Shown one piece after another: positions 1 to 8,027 of a stretch of 9,982 nucleotides of DNA (position 1 is its first letter; every line of letters begins with the position of its first letter). The translations under genes and the position numbers were made by a program. The DNA comes from an uncultured bacterium (GTDB taxonomy: Bacteria; Oederibacteriota; PGYV01; CAILUR01), in the NCBI GenBank assembly GCA_903837445.1, contig CAILUR010000163.1, positions 1 to 9,982 of the forward strand, written 5' to 3'. The notes under the pieces were generated by a model that was not told the DNA's origin, searched no databases, and saw nothing but the letters and a program-made list of their open reading frames with translations.

Positions 1-683
1 CCCATCCACCCACACATAGAAATTCTCTGCCGCTCCACTGCATTAAGCATAGCGCCTGAGTTTAGGGTTTCTATCGCATCTAATACCAGTTTATCTTTTT
101 CCCGTGCCGCCTAAGCGCTTTCATAATGCGTCAAATCAGTAGAAGATATAAGCATTACCTGTTTTCCTTTTATTGCGTCCGCTATACACTCTGCGGTTTT
201 TTTCAAAGCGGCTATATCATATTCAGCAAAAGCAATGGGCACAAAAGTGAACTCTTTTTTTAATACTTGTAAAAAAGGTAATTGTACTTCTATGGCATGC
301 TCGTGCATATGCGCTTTGTAATCATCTATTATAAGTTTTGCATTCAAGGCTTCCGCACGGACAAGAATTTCTCCCGCTATGTCCCCGTTGATTTTGACAT
401 CTCCAAGCGGGGTGCGCCAAGTCCCAGCGCTCATAAGAGAAATGGGATAGCCCAAACCTGTATGATTGGGACAAAGAATAATGAAAGTATCGGGGAGTTT
501 GACTGCAGAGTAAACCGCTCCTGCCACAGCACCAGAATAAATATAACCTGCATGTGGCACCATAATGCCCAAGGCGGATTTTTTTTCACCCTTGTATGAC
601 AGAAAATTTTTAAGTTCTTTTTTCAAGTCCTCAGGATTTTCCTCATAAAACCTTCCCGCAACCACGGGCTGGCGAAGCAGCAT
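1..683 (-). pseudogene. amrB: MEMO1 family protein (AmmeMemoRadiSam system protein B), in-frame TAG, 3' end outside window
   Basis: MEMO-like proteins of the LigB-type dioxygenase fold usually run about 260-280 residues. The uninterrupted frame gives only 190 residues, ending in TAG at 113-111. Family marks before the stop are PVVAGRFY (residues 6-13), VPHAGY (42-47, His44), PNHTG (72-76, His74), EHAIEVQLPF (128-137) and SSTDLTHYE (180-188). After the TAG the same frame stays open to the window edge and still reads like the family: AAREKDKLVLDAI, then ISMCGW with Cys224. His44, His74 and Cys224 match the metal site known in human MEMO1. The ATG at 683 has an AGGAGG six bases upstream and a good promoter at 717-745, so expression signals look intact. 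The biochemical role of bacterial members is not established; they are usually grouped with AMMECR1 and radical-SAM genes, which may lie left of the window. The stop may be a nonsense mutation, a sequencing error or a recoded codon. The family call is firm; pseudogene status is provisional. Confidence 0.85.
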
Positions 684-716
684 TCCTTCCCTCCTGTACT
701 GTCAAAAATATGCCTA

Positions 717-745
717 ATATTAACCTATAAAAACATTTTTGACAA
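717..745 (-). promoter_or_regulatory. Sigma-70-type promoter for the MEMO-family gene
   Basis: On the minus strand, TTGTCA (745-740) and TAATAT (722-717) are separated by exactly 17 bases. Transcription would start near 710, about 25 bases before the ATG at 683, with the AGGAGG site in between. The call rests on sequence match and position only. Confidence 0.6.
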
Positions 746-775
746 GTCAGCAAAGACGCGGTCTCACAATTAAAT

Positions 776-804
776 TTGACAAACCCACGGGTTTAAAATA
801 CAAT
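776..804 (+). promoter_or_regulatory. Sigma-70-type promoter for the ligase-copA operon
   Basis: A perfect -35 hexamer TTGACA (776-781) and a near-perfect -10 TACAAT (799-804) are separated by 17 bases. Transcription would start near 811, giving a short leader before the ATG at 836. No promoter is visible in the 18 bases before copA, so this one probably serves both genes. The spacer is largely taken up by an inverted repeat, listed separately. Confidence 0.7.
781..794. promoter_or_regulatory. Perfect inverted repeat in the promoter spacer, candidate operator
   Basis: AAACCC and GGGTTT are perfect reverse complements separated by AC, and they sit between the -35 and -10 hexamers of the rightward promoter. 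A protein bound here would cover the promoter. The C-tract/G-tract with AT flanks loosely resembles operators of CsoR/RcnR-type metal sensors, which would suit a downstream copA, but no such regulator is in the window. A short chance palindrome is possible. Confidence 0.4.
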
Positions 805-835
805 TCTATTTAAGTCTAATTGCTAAGGAAACTAT

Positions 836-2806
836 ATGCTGAAAAAATATATCTCAAAGAGCTTAACTCTGTGTCTCTACTCGGTTTTTTTCCTCGTGCC
901 TTTGACCTTTTGGCTTTTTACCAACGAGAGTTTTGACACTCCCAAAGCTACTGTATTTTATGTTTTTACCTGTCTGATTACCTGCCTGTTCTTTGCGAAA
1001 GCTTTTTTAGACGGCGCACTTAAAATAAAATACACAGCCCTTTCATTTCCTGTTTTGGGACTTGTTTTGGCTTACCTTTTATCTTTTTTAATGGGCCTTA
1101 TTATTAACAAAACTGCTGCCCCCATATATTGGCAATTTGTAAAACCTATTATGGCAGGAGCCTTACTTTATTTTATAATGGTCTCTGCTATGCCTGAAGC
1201 TTCTGGCTGGCGGCTTATTTTCATAACCCTTTTATCGCATTTTATTGTAGTAATATATGGCATTTTTCAGTATTTTGGCATTGATTTTATACAGTGGGTG
1301 TCCTTTGGCAGTGGCAGGATTTATTCCACTCTGGGAAATCCCGATTATATGGCAGCACAGTTTAGCCTGCTTATTCCTCTACTCATTGCCCTCCTTTTAT
1401 CTGGACTTGGAAAAACAAAGAATTTCTTTTTAGCCCTTTTTCTCGCGGCTATGTTTTTCCTTATCGTAGTTTCTCACGGCCGTGGGGCTTGGCTCGGGGT
1501 AGCAGGGGCAGTCCTTTACTTGTTTATTTCCTTTGCCTTTATCTATGGCAAAACTTTTTTCTTTAAATATAAAACTTTTTTTATCGCCCTGGCAATTTTT
1601 CTCGTTTCCCTTTTTGCTATTTTATCCTTTCCTAACCCGCTGAACAAAAATGCCGTCTCCATAGGCGACAGACTTAAGAGCGGCTTCAACACCTCAAACG
1701 ACTCTGCGGTAGTGCGACTTTTATATTGGGAGTCAGCTCTTGAAATGGTAAAACAATACCCAGTGTTTGGAATAGGCGCTGGCGGATTTTCTCTTAACAC
1801 TGCTTTTTATCAGAAAAAAGTTTATGACCGTTGGCTCAAAACCGCGCCTGCTATGGCGGCAAAAATCCAACCCCATGTGGAACTTTACACGCACAATGAT
1901 TTTTTACAAACTCTTGCCGAGACAGGCCTTTTTGGTTTTGGTATGTTTGCTTGGCTCTTTGCAGCTTTTATCATAATGTCTTTTTCTTCAGCACAAAAAG
2001 AAACCTCCATTTTAAAAAAGAACATTGCCTTGGGACTCTCCACTGCCGTGGTCGCATTTTTAGTCAATGGGCTTTTAAACTTTCCTTGGAGAGTTGTCCC
2101 TACCCAAATTCTTATGTGGACGCTTATTTCATATTTTTCTCTCACTGAAATCAAAAAAGAAAAAACTTTCAAACTCCACTCCCCTGTGCTGGCTTTTATT
2201 ATGTTGCCTCTCGCTATGGGTTTGGCTTCGCTTCAGACCGGAGCTTTATACGCCAATATACTCATAAAACAAGGACAAACTTTTTTTACACAGGCCAATT
2301 ACAAAGGCGCAATCCAAAGTTTTGAAAAAGGAATAAAAACTTTTCCTCGTGGCACTGACTTAATAGAACTCTATCTTTATGCTGGAAATGCTTATACTTC
2401 AAGCACTAATTTAAAAGCCGCCATTGCCTCTTATAAAAAAACCCTCATTATTTTTCCAAACTTTATAGAAGGGCATTATAACCTTGGAAATGTCTATATG
2501 AATAATAAACTGACTGATGAAGCCATAACAGAATATGAAAAAGTGCTGGCTTTGAATCCTAAATTTGTTGCTGCTGTCGACCACCTGGCAACTATATATT
2601 ACACTCGTGGCGAGTTTATAAAAGCAAAGGATATGTATCTGCAAATCCTACAAGTCAATCCCCTTCTTTTAGAAGCGCATTATAATCTGGGCTTAGTGTA
2701 TACTCTTTTAAAGGACTCTAAAAACGCTAAAACCGAATTTAGGAAAGTCTTAGAAATAAACCCCGCCTACACCCAGGCAAGACAGCGGTTAAAAAAATTA
2801 AAATAA
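836..2806 (+). CDS. O-antigen ligase/polymerase (Wzy_C family) membrane protein with C-terminal TPR repeats
   Basis: This 656-residue integral membrane protein probably joins or polymerises lipid-linked glycans outside the inner membrane. Hydrophobic segments occupy most of residues 8-265 and 365-470. Typical O-antigen ligase marks are visible: RIYSTLGNPDYMA (161-173), SHGRGAW (213-219, Arg216), the R-x3-W...P-x-FGIGAGGF stretch (294-318), and THNDFLQTLAETGLFG (352-367), whose His353 is the expected essential histidine of the large periplasmic loop. After the last membrane segment come about five TPR units (roughly 473-503, 512-541, 546-575, 580-609, 614-643), several ending in the usual NP. 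These would form a soluble protein-protein interaction arm. The start is supported by AAGGAA at 825-830, five bases before the ATG. The gene lies 18 bases ahead of copA. Ligase, polymerase and protein O-glycosyltransferase cannot be told apart from sequence. Confidence 0.88.
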   Translation: MLKKYISKSLTLCLYSVFFLVPLTFWLFTNESFDTPKATVFYVFTCLITCLFFAKAFLDGALKIKYTALSFPVLGLVLAYLLSFLMGLIINKTAAPIYWQFVKPIMAGALLYFIMVSAMPEASGWRLIFITLLSHFIVVIYGIFQYFGIDFIQWVSFGSGRIYSTLGNPDYMAAQFSLLIPLLIALLLSGLGKTKNFFLALFLAAMFFLIVVSHGRGAWLGVAGAVLYLFISFAFIYGKTFFFKYKTFFIALAIFLVSLFAILSFPNPLNKNAVSIGDRLKSGFNTSNDSAVVRLLYWESALEMVKQYPVFGIGAGGFSLNTAFYQKKVYDRWLKTAPAMAAKIQPHVELYTHNDFLQTLAETGLFGFGMFAWLFAAFIIMSFSSAQKETSILKKNIALGLSTAVVAFLVNGLLNFPWRVVPTQILMWTLISYFSLTEIKKEKTFKLHSPVLAFIMLPLAMGLASLQTGALYANILIKQGQTFFTQANYKGAIQSFEKGIKTFPRGTDLIELYLYAGNAYTSSTNLKAAIASYKKTLIIFPNFIEGHYNLGNVYMNNKLTDEAITEYEKVLALNPKFVAAVDHLATIYYTRGEFIKAKDMYLQILQVNPLLLEAHYNLGLVYTLLKDSKNAKTEFRKVLEINPAYTQARQRLKKLK

Positions 2807-2824
2807 GTTTTTCAAGGAGTCGTT

Positions 2825-4978
2825 ATGAGTGAGCTTAGAAAAGATTTTACTGTAAAAGGAATGCACTGCCAGAGTTGTGTGCTCCTTGTCGAACGCTCCT
2901 TAAAAAAACAACCAGGCGTTAAAGAAGTCGTGGTAAACCTCACTACAGAAAAAGCCACTGTGATATATGATCCAGCCCTTGTGAAAGTTCCGCTTCTTGT
3001 CAAAGCCATAGAAGCCAACGGCTATCAAGTGGTGGCAGAAGCGGCAGGGCTCAAGGAAAAAGAAATACACGAACTCTTAATCAAATTGATAGTAAGCATT
3101 TGCCTGGCTCTGCCTGTTTTAATCTTGAGTATGGGTTTGCCACCAAATTCATTTCCCTTTCAGCCCTATCTCATTTGGTTATTTGCCACTCTTGTCCAGT
3201 TTATTATCGGCTGGCAGTTTTACAAAAATGCTTTTGCCGCTTTGAAAAGTTTTTCCACCAATATGGATACTCTGGTAGCGCTCGGTACAAGTGCCGCTTA
3301 TTTTTATAGTGTTTATTTACTCTTGTCTGGGCACGGGGCTCACGGACATTTATATTTTGAAACCTCTTCCGTACTTATAACCGTAATCCTTTTAGGAAAG
3401 TTTTTGGAAGAAAAAGCCAAGACCCGCGCTTCGACTGCCATTAAAGCCCTTATGAACCTGTCCCCCAAAGAAGCGCTTGTCCTAAAAGACAGAAAAGAAA
3501 TTAAAATAATTACTCAGGCCTTAGAAAAAGGCGACATTATTATTATTAAACCCGGTGATAAAATACCAGTGGATGGCACTCTGCTTGAGGGCGCTTCTTC
3601 CGTGGATGAAAGTTTACTCACTGGTGAAGCTATGCCTGTGATAAAAAATCCCGGAGATAAAGTCACAGGGGGGGCATTAAATCTCAACGGAGCTTTTACT
3701 TTTCGCGCCGACAGAGTAGGCAGTGAAACTACACTGAGCCAGATAATTAAACTTATAGAAGAGGCTCAAGGGTCAAAAGCCCCGATACAAAAATTTGCCG
3801 ACACTGTGTCTTCCTGGTTTGTCCCTGCGATACTTTTAACAGCCCTGATAACTTTTTTAGCTTGGTTTTTTATAGGGCATATTGACTTTTCAAAAGCTCT
3901 GATAAATGCTGTCAGTGTCCTTGTCATTGCCTGCCCCTGTGCGCTTGGACTCGCCACTCCTACCGCTGTTATGGTGGGTTCAGGCAGAGGCGCGCAATAT
4001 GGGATTTTGATAAAATCAAGTGAGGCCCTTGAATTTTCTGAAAAAATTAAATATATGGTCTTTGACAAGACAGGCACTATCACAAAAGGTATTCCCACTG
4101 TGACCGCTCTTTATGCCGCGCCTGGTTTTGACACTGAAACTATTTTATCCTTAGCGGCAGCACTGGAAGCCAAGTCCTCACACCCCCTCGCAAAAGCAGT
4201 CATTACAGAAAAACAGCGCCTCAATATTCCCGAAAGAGAACTTTCCGCTTTTGAAGCTTTGCCTGGACTTGGGCTGAGTGGAGTTTATAATAATGAAAAA
4301 CTTCTTTTAGGTAATTTAAAACTTATGGAAAATGAAAAAATAGATTTGTCTGCCATAAAAACCCAAGTGGAAAAATTCGAAGCCGAAGCAAAGACAGTAA
4401 TGATTTTAGCGCGTGGCATAAAAGCCGTTGGGCTTATAGCGGTCTCAGACCCTATCAAAGCAGATGCTCTGACTGTGGTAAAAGAGCTGAAAAGACGGGG
4501 TATTTCAGTATATTTGCTTACCGGAGACAATGAAAAAACCGCGACAGCTATAGCCGCCCTGGCAGGTATAGATAATGTCGTGGCAGGCGTGCTCCCAAAA
4601 GATAAAGCAGAAAAAATAAAAGCGCTACAACAAAAAGGAATTACAGCAATGGTGGGAGATGGAATAAATGATGCTCCTGCTTTAGCGCAGGCAGATGTGG
4701 GAATAGCCCTGTCCTCGGGGACAGACGCAGCTATGGAGGCTGGGAATATAGTCCTTATGAAAAATAACTTAACCGATGTAATTAAAACCTTAACTCTGAG
4801 CAAGTTTGTAATGTCAAAAATACGGCAAAATATGTTTTGGGCTTTGTTTTATAATGCGTTAGGCGTTCCACTGGCAGCTTTAGGTTTTTTAAATCCTATG
4901 CTGGCTGGGGCAGCTATGGCTTTGAGTTCGGTGAGTGTGGTGTCAAATTCCCTCTTGCTAAAAACTAAAAAGCTTTAA
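2825..4978 (+). CDS. copA: Copper-translocating P-type ATPase (P1B-1), Cu(+) exporter
   Basis: This 717-residue protein uses ATP to pump Cu(+) out of the cytoplasm. It has one N-terminal HMA domain (residues 5-70) with GMHCQSC (Cys15, Cys18). Membrane segments follow, then the actuator TGE at 266-268, the transmembrane copper motif CPC (370-372), the phosphorylated DKTGT (Asp414), the nucleotide-domain SHP (452-454), TGDN (566-569) and the hinge GDGINDAP (611-618). The YN pair at 676-677 and MALSS at 698-702 in the last two helices are the P1B-1 Cu(+)/Ag(+) selectivity residues, arguing against Zn/Cd transport. The length is normal for a single-HMA CopA. AAGGAG (2814-2819) five bases upstream fixes the ATG. 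Co-transcription with a surface-glycan ligase is unusual, and no chaperone (CopZ) or copper sensor is nearby in the window. Regulation may act through the dyad at 781-794. Confidence 0.95.
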   Translation: MSELRKDFTVKGMHCQSCVLLVERSLKKQPGVKEVVVNLTTEKATVIYDPALVKVPLLVKAIEANGYQVVAEAAGLKEKEIHELLIKLIVSICLALPVLILSMGLPPNSFPFQPYLIWLFATLVQFIIGWQFYKNAFAALKSFSTNMDTLVALGTSAAYFYSVYLLLSGHGAHGHLYFETSSVLITVILLGKFLEEKAKTRASTAIKALMNLSPKEALVLKDRKEIKIITQALEKGDIIIIKPGDKIPVDGTLLEGASSVDESLLTGEAMPVIKNPGDKVTGGALNLNGAFTFRADRVGSETTLSQIIKLIEEAQGSKAPIQKFADTVSSWFVPAILLTALITFLAWFFIGHIDFSKALINAVSVLVIACPCALGLATPTAVMVGSGRGAQYGILIKSSEALEFSEKIKYMVFDKTGTITKGIPTVTALYAAPGFDTETILSLAAALEAKSSHPLAKAVITEKQRLNIPERELSAFEALPGLGLSGVYNNEKLLLGNLKLMENEKIDLSAIKTQVEKFEAEAKTVMILARGIKAVGLIAVSDPIKADALTVVKELKRRGISVYLLTGDNEKTATAIAALAGIDNVVAGVLPKDKAEKIKALQQKGITAMVGDGINDAPALAQADVGIALSSGTDAAMEAGNIVLMKNNLTDVIKTLTLSKFVMSKIRQNMFWALFYNALGVPLAALGFLNPMLAGAAMALSSVSVVSNSLLLKTKKL

Positions 4979-5004
4979 TTTTTATATATTTTTTCTTGTT
5001 TCAG

Positions 5005-6309
5005 TTATGCGCCCCAAGTGAGGGCTTCTATTATAATTTCAGAATATGACGGATGAATATGCATAGTTTCTTTTACCGCTGATATTTTAATTTTATTTTT
5101 TATTATCACCGCGAGTTCGTTCATCATATCTGTTAGTTCTCCACCGACTGCCACTGCGCCAAGCAGTTCATCTTTTTTTAGGTCCACAAAAAGTTTTAAA
5201 AAGCCTGCCTCATTATTCTCCACTACTGCTTTGCCTATGGCTTTAAAAAAATATTTGTAGATTTTCAAAGTGTCAGTCGCTTTTACAGCCTGTGCCTCTG
5301 ACAGTCCCACGCTTCCCAGTTGTGGAAACGAAAATACCAGTTTTGGCATATTTATATAATCTGGGGCTGGTGCTTTTTCTCCCAGTATATGTCTGACAGC
5401 GAGTTCCCCTTCTTTTGCGGCGGTATAAGCCAGTTGAGGTGTGGTAAGACAATCCCCAGCCGCGTAAATATTTGAAGTAGAGGTCTTCATCCCCTCAGAG
5501 ACTTCTATAAATCCTTTTGTATTTGTTTTAACGCCTGCCGCTTCTAAGTTTAACCCAGCTGTCGCAGGCACTCTTCCTGTGGCTTCAAATATCATAGCAA
5601 AGTTGCCAGTACTGGTCCCTTGCGCATTTTCAAAAATTACTTTTCCATCACTATTTATTTCTACGACACTGGTCTTTTCAAGAATTTTAATTTTTTTCTT
5701 TTTAAACTCTCTTTCCAGTGTTCTTACTGCCTCTTCGTTTTCTCCAAAGAGCAGAGAGTCTGCTATCTCGCATATTGTAATTTCCACGCCTATATTATTC
5801 AAAAAAGAGGCATATTCACAGCCTATGACACCACCCCCGATAATAAGCGCTGAGGCTGGCGCTGCTTCCAGAGTAAATATTTTTGCTGGGTTTAAAACAT
5901 TTGGCTTATCAAAAAGTCTTTTAGGCACAGCGCCCACTGTTATTAAAAAATACTTTGCAGTATATTTTTTATTCTCAGTTTCTGTCACTACCTGCACAGT
6001 GTCAGGGGAAACAAAAGAAGCTGTGCCAGTAATAAGACTAATGCCTTTCCCTTCCAGTTTTGTTTTTAACCCCAAACGAATACTGTCCACTTTTTCTAAA
6101 ACAGTTTTTTTTATGGAACGATAGTCCTTGAGAGTGTGAGAGGCGTGCAAAAACCCTTTCAGCGGAATACAGCCTTCATTGAGACAGACCCCGCCTATTT
6201 TCACTCTGTCCTTTTCAATAATTGCTGTTTTCAAGCCGTGTTTTACGGCTTCCATAGCAGCTGTGTGCCCGGCAGGACCAGACCCTATTATTATTAAATC
6301 AAAATCCAT
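5005..6309 (-). CDS. lpdA: Dihydrolipoamide dehydrogenase-like FAD/NAD(P) disulfide oxidoreductase
   Basis: This flavoprotein probably reoxidises dihydrolipoyl groups of 2-oxo-acid dehydrogenase or glycine-cleavage complexes, passing electrons to NAD+. It has the FAD-binding GSGPAG (9-14), redox-active CLNEGC (Cys42, Cys47) in a GGVCLNEGCIPLK context, the NAD-binding GGGVIGCEYA (158-167), the second FAD motif YAAGDC (282-287), and a C-terminal dimer-interface HIHPSYSE with catalytic His419-Glu424. The His-Glu pair favours dihydrolipoamide dehydrogenase over mercuric reductase, and there is no C-terminal Cys pair or N-terminal HMA domain. At 434 residues it is shorter than the usual 450-480, mainly because the stretch after the CxxxxC helix is reduced; CIPLK replaces the usual CIPSK. 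AGGAG at 6320-6316, six bases upstream, supports the ATG. The stop is 26 bases from copA's stop, in convergent arrangement. No lipoyl-complex genes are in the window, so the partner is unknown. Confidence 0.85.
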   Translation of the reverse strand: MDFDLIIIGSGPAGHTAAMEAVKHGLKTAIIEKDRVKIGGVCLNEGCIPLKGFLHASHTLKDYRSIKKTVLEKVDSIRLGLKTKLEGKGISLITGTASFVSPDTVQVVTETENKKYTAKYFLITVGAVPKRLFDKPNVLNPAKIFTLEAAPASALIIGGGVIGCEYASFLNNIGVEITICEIADSLLFGENEEAVRTLEREFKKKKIKILEKTSVVEINSDGKVIFENAQGTSTGNFAMIFEATGRVPATAGLNLEAAGVKTNTKGFIEVSEGMKTSTSNIYAAGDCLTTPQLAYTAAKEGELAVRHILGEKAPAPDYINMPKLVFSFPQLGSVGLSEAQAVKATDTLKIYKYFFKAIGKAVVENNEAGFLKLFVDLKKDELLGAVAVGGELTDMMNELAVIIKNKIKISAVKETMHIHPSYSEIIIEALTWGA

Positions 6310-6371
6310 TTTTAACTCCTATAAAATATATTCCACATTTTCACCAGTAAGCCAAACTTCAACTCTGGTTT

Positions 6372-8027
6372 TTATATTATATGCTTATGTAACATTTTTA
6401 TTTTAGCGTATTTTCCCACTTCCGCATAAGGTTTAAAGACAGCCCTCACAGCTTCTAAAACAGGTTCAGGCAAGCGAAGTAAATTTCTATAATCTGATTG
6501 TATTTGCATCCCCATTTGGTCCTTTAGCGTCTCTTTTGACATAGGCAGGTTTAAAAACCATACCGTTCTTTTTTCTACCACCATACGAGATAAAAGCGGT
6601 ATCCCTTCAGCCCACACTACCACCTGCACATTTTTGGCAGGAATAAGCGTGTATTCCATAAAAAGTTTTTCTTTGATTTTAAAAACTTTGGACTTCATTT
6701 TAATTTCTTTAATCATAACTGGTTGTGCCAGTTTTTCCACTTCCAGATACTTTCCTGCATTTACCGCAAAGCCAGGCGTTATTACTATTTCTTTTTTTAA
6801 ATCCAACATTTCTTTCATAAGCAAGTTGTATTCCTTTTTCATTGCTGACTGTTCAGTCATAATAACTATTTTAGAAGTAAGACTGCGTTTATCCGTCAGA
6901 TATACCGGTACTCCAGCCATAAGCAGATACTGCGGCAATTTATTTTCGCCCCGTGCCCCTACTTTTCTTATCACAGGCACCACTAAAAGTTTTGCTGATA
7001 GGGCTGCCTTATCTATGCTTTCAGTATCTTTTATGAGTTGTTCGGTTAAGTTCCTGACTTTTTCCAGCGGTAAATATCCAGCACAAAATAAAATCACTTC
7101 TGTCGCACCTGACAGGACTGCTTGATATGCCTGTTCTGAAAATATTTTAGCATCACTCATATACGCGTCATACCACGCTCTTTTTACCTTAACCCCAGCT
7201 GCTTCTTTCATATATCTAAAAAGCATTCCTCCAGCAGTCGGCATATATCTTCCTAAAAGCGGGTTCCTTGTTTCCACTCCCACTGCTATCTCATCAAAAA
7301 GGGGCACAAGTTTTTTCATATCATAACCGCCGTCTGCCCAATTCTCAAACCACTGCGGAAACTTTATGACTAATTTAACATTTGGATTTGCAGCTTTGGC
7401 AGGTTCTACGATAAACTTCTTCGCCACATTTGCCATAATTTCCACTCTGTGCGCCTGCCAGGTCGCATTGTGCCTGCTTTTTGTGCATTCATAACAGTGA
7501 CACACTGTAAAAAACCAATCGTCTATTATTATCTCATTAAACATTTCAGCGGTAGCAGAAAACACCTCTGCCATTTTTTCATTTGCCCGTTTATCACTAT
7601 AACACCCTGCCGCGCTTACAGTTTCATTATACTTCGCACGGTCAGAAAAATGAGTAGTCGTGACGGCGCCTGCCACCTGAAACCCAGCTTCTTCCAAGGT
7701 GTCCTTGGCATATAAGACCAAGTTGGGATCGGCGGTATAGCCATCGCGATACACTTCAAGATATATTTTTTTAAAAGTAATATTTTCGTACATTCTAATA
7801 AAAGAATCAATTCTGTTGCCATAATCGCGTATATCAAAAGCCGTGAAATAGAGCGAAAAAGAAAAGTTTTTAGGAATTACTTTTTTGCCTTTTATGGCAT
7901 CAAAATTACCTATCAATATGTCACGAGGCACAGAAATAGGCATTTTTGCAAGTTCTCTGTGATTTTTCGAAGGATAGTTCAAGGTCTCGTTAAAATTTAA
8001 ATTTTCTTTTTTCATTTTATTCTCCAT
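6372..8027 (-). CDS. Putative glycoside-hydrolase-like TIM-barrel protein, uncharacterised
   Basis: The product is 551 residues with no signal peptide or membrane segment, so it is probably cytoplasmic. Residues about 55-330 look like a TIM barrel of the glycoside-hydrolase superfamily: alternating strands and helices, the strand-end IIIDDWFF (166-173) followed by a Cys cluster (Cys176, Cys178, Cys181), KFPQWFENW (222-230), and AVGVETRNP (248-256) with Glu252. Asp169/Asp170 and Glu252 are candidate catalytic acids. Residues about 345-425 resemble the glutamine-amidotransferase-like domain that follows the barrel in some beta-galactosidase-type enzymes. The last 120 residues may form a beta domain. 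Substrate and reaction are unknown. The gene sits 62 bases upstream of the lipoamide dehydrogenase gene and has its own promoter at 8095-8123. An alternative ATG lies four codons in (8015). The superfamily call comes from motif and fold memory and has not been searched. Confidence 0.6.
   Translation of the reverse strand: MENKMKKENLNFNETLNYPSKNHRELAKMPISVPRDILIGNFDAIKGKKVIPKNFSFSLYFTAFDIRDYGNRIDSFIRMYENITFKKIYLEVYRDGYTADPNLVLYAKDTLEEAGFQVAGAVTTTHFSDRAKYNETVSAAGCYSDKRANEKMAEVFSATAEMFNEIIIDDWFFTVCHCYECTKSRHNATWQAHRVEIMANVAKKFIVEPAKAANPNVKLVIKFPQWFENWADGGYDMKKLVPLFDEIAVGVETRNPLLGRYMPTAGGMLFRYMKEAAGVKVKRAWYDAYMSDAKIFSEQAYQAVLSGATEVILFCAGYLPLEKVRNLTEQLIKDTESIDKAALSAKLLVVPVIRKVGARGENKLPQYLLMAGVPVYLTDKRSLTSKIVIMTEQSAMKKEYNLLMKEMLDLKKEIVITPGFAVNAGKYLEVEKLAQPVMIKEIKMKSKVFKIKEKLFMEYTLIPAKNVQVVVWAEGIPLLSRMVVEKRTVWFLNLPMSKETLKDQMGMQIQSDYRNLLRLPEPVLEAVRAVFKPYAEVGKYAKIKMLHKHII

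Noticed and set aside
4285..4803. A 172-codon open frame on the minus strand inside copA.
   Set aside because: It lies wholly antisense to a well-supported ATPase domain, has biased composition and no recognisable motif; it is a shadow of copA codon use. The other antisense frames, such as 5579-6124 and 8581-8943, were rejected for the same reason.
4959..4994. Possible bidirectional terminator between copA and lpdA: TAAAAA (4959-4964) pairs with TTTTTA (4979-4984), followed by a T-run.
   Set aside because: The stem is almost all A-T with no GC core and overlaps the end of copA. It is too weak to call, though the 26-bp convergent gap would be the right place.
5005..6309. Mercuric reductase as the identity of the flavoprotein, suggested by the neighbouring copA.
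   Set aside because: It lacks the C-terminal Cys-Cys pair and N-terminal HMA domain, and it carries the dihydrolipoamide dehydrogenase-type HP-x3-E end.
6310..6371. Possible separate promoter or hairpin between the GH-like gene and lpdA (a five-base ACCAG/CTGGT stem with a long loop, and a TATATT).
   Set aside because: The stem is short with a 17-base loop, and no -35 is found at proper spacing to TATATT. Only the ribosome site of lpdA is convincing here.
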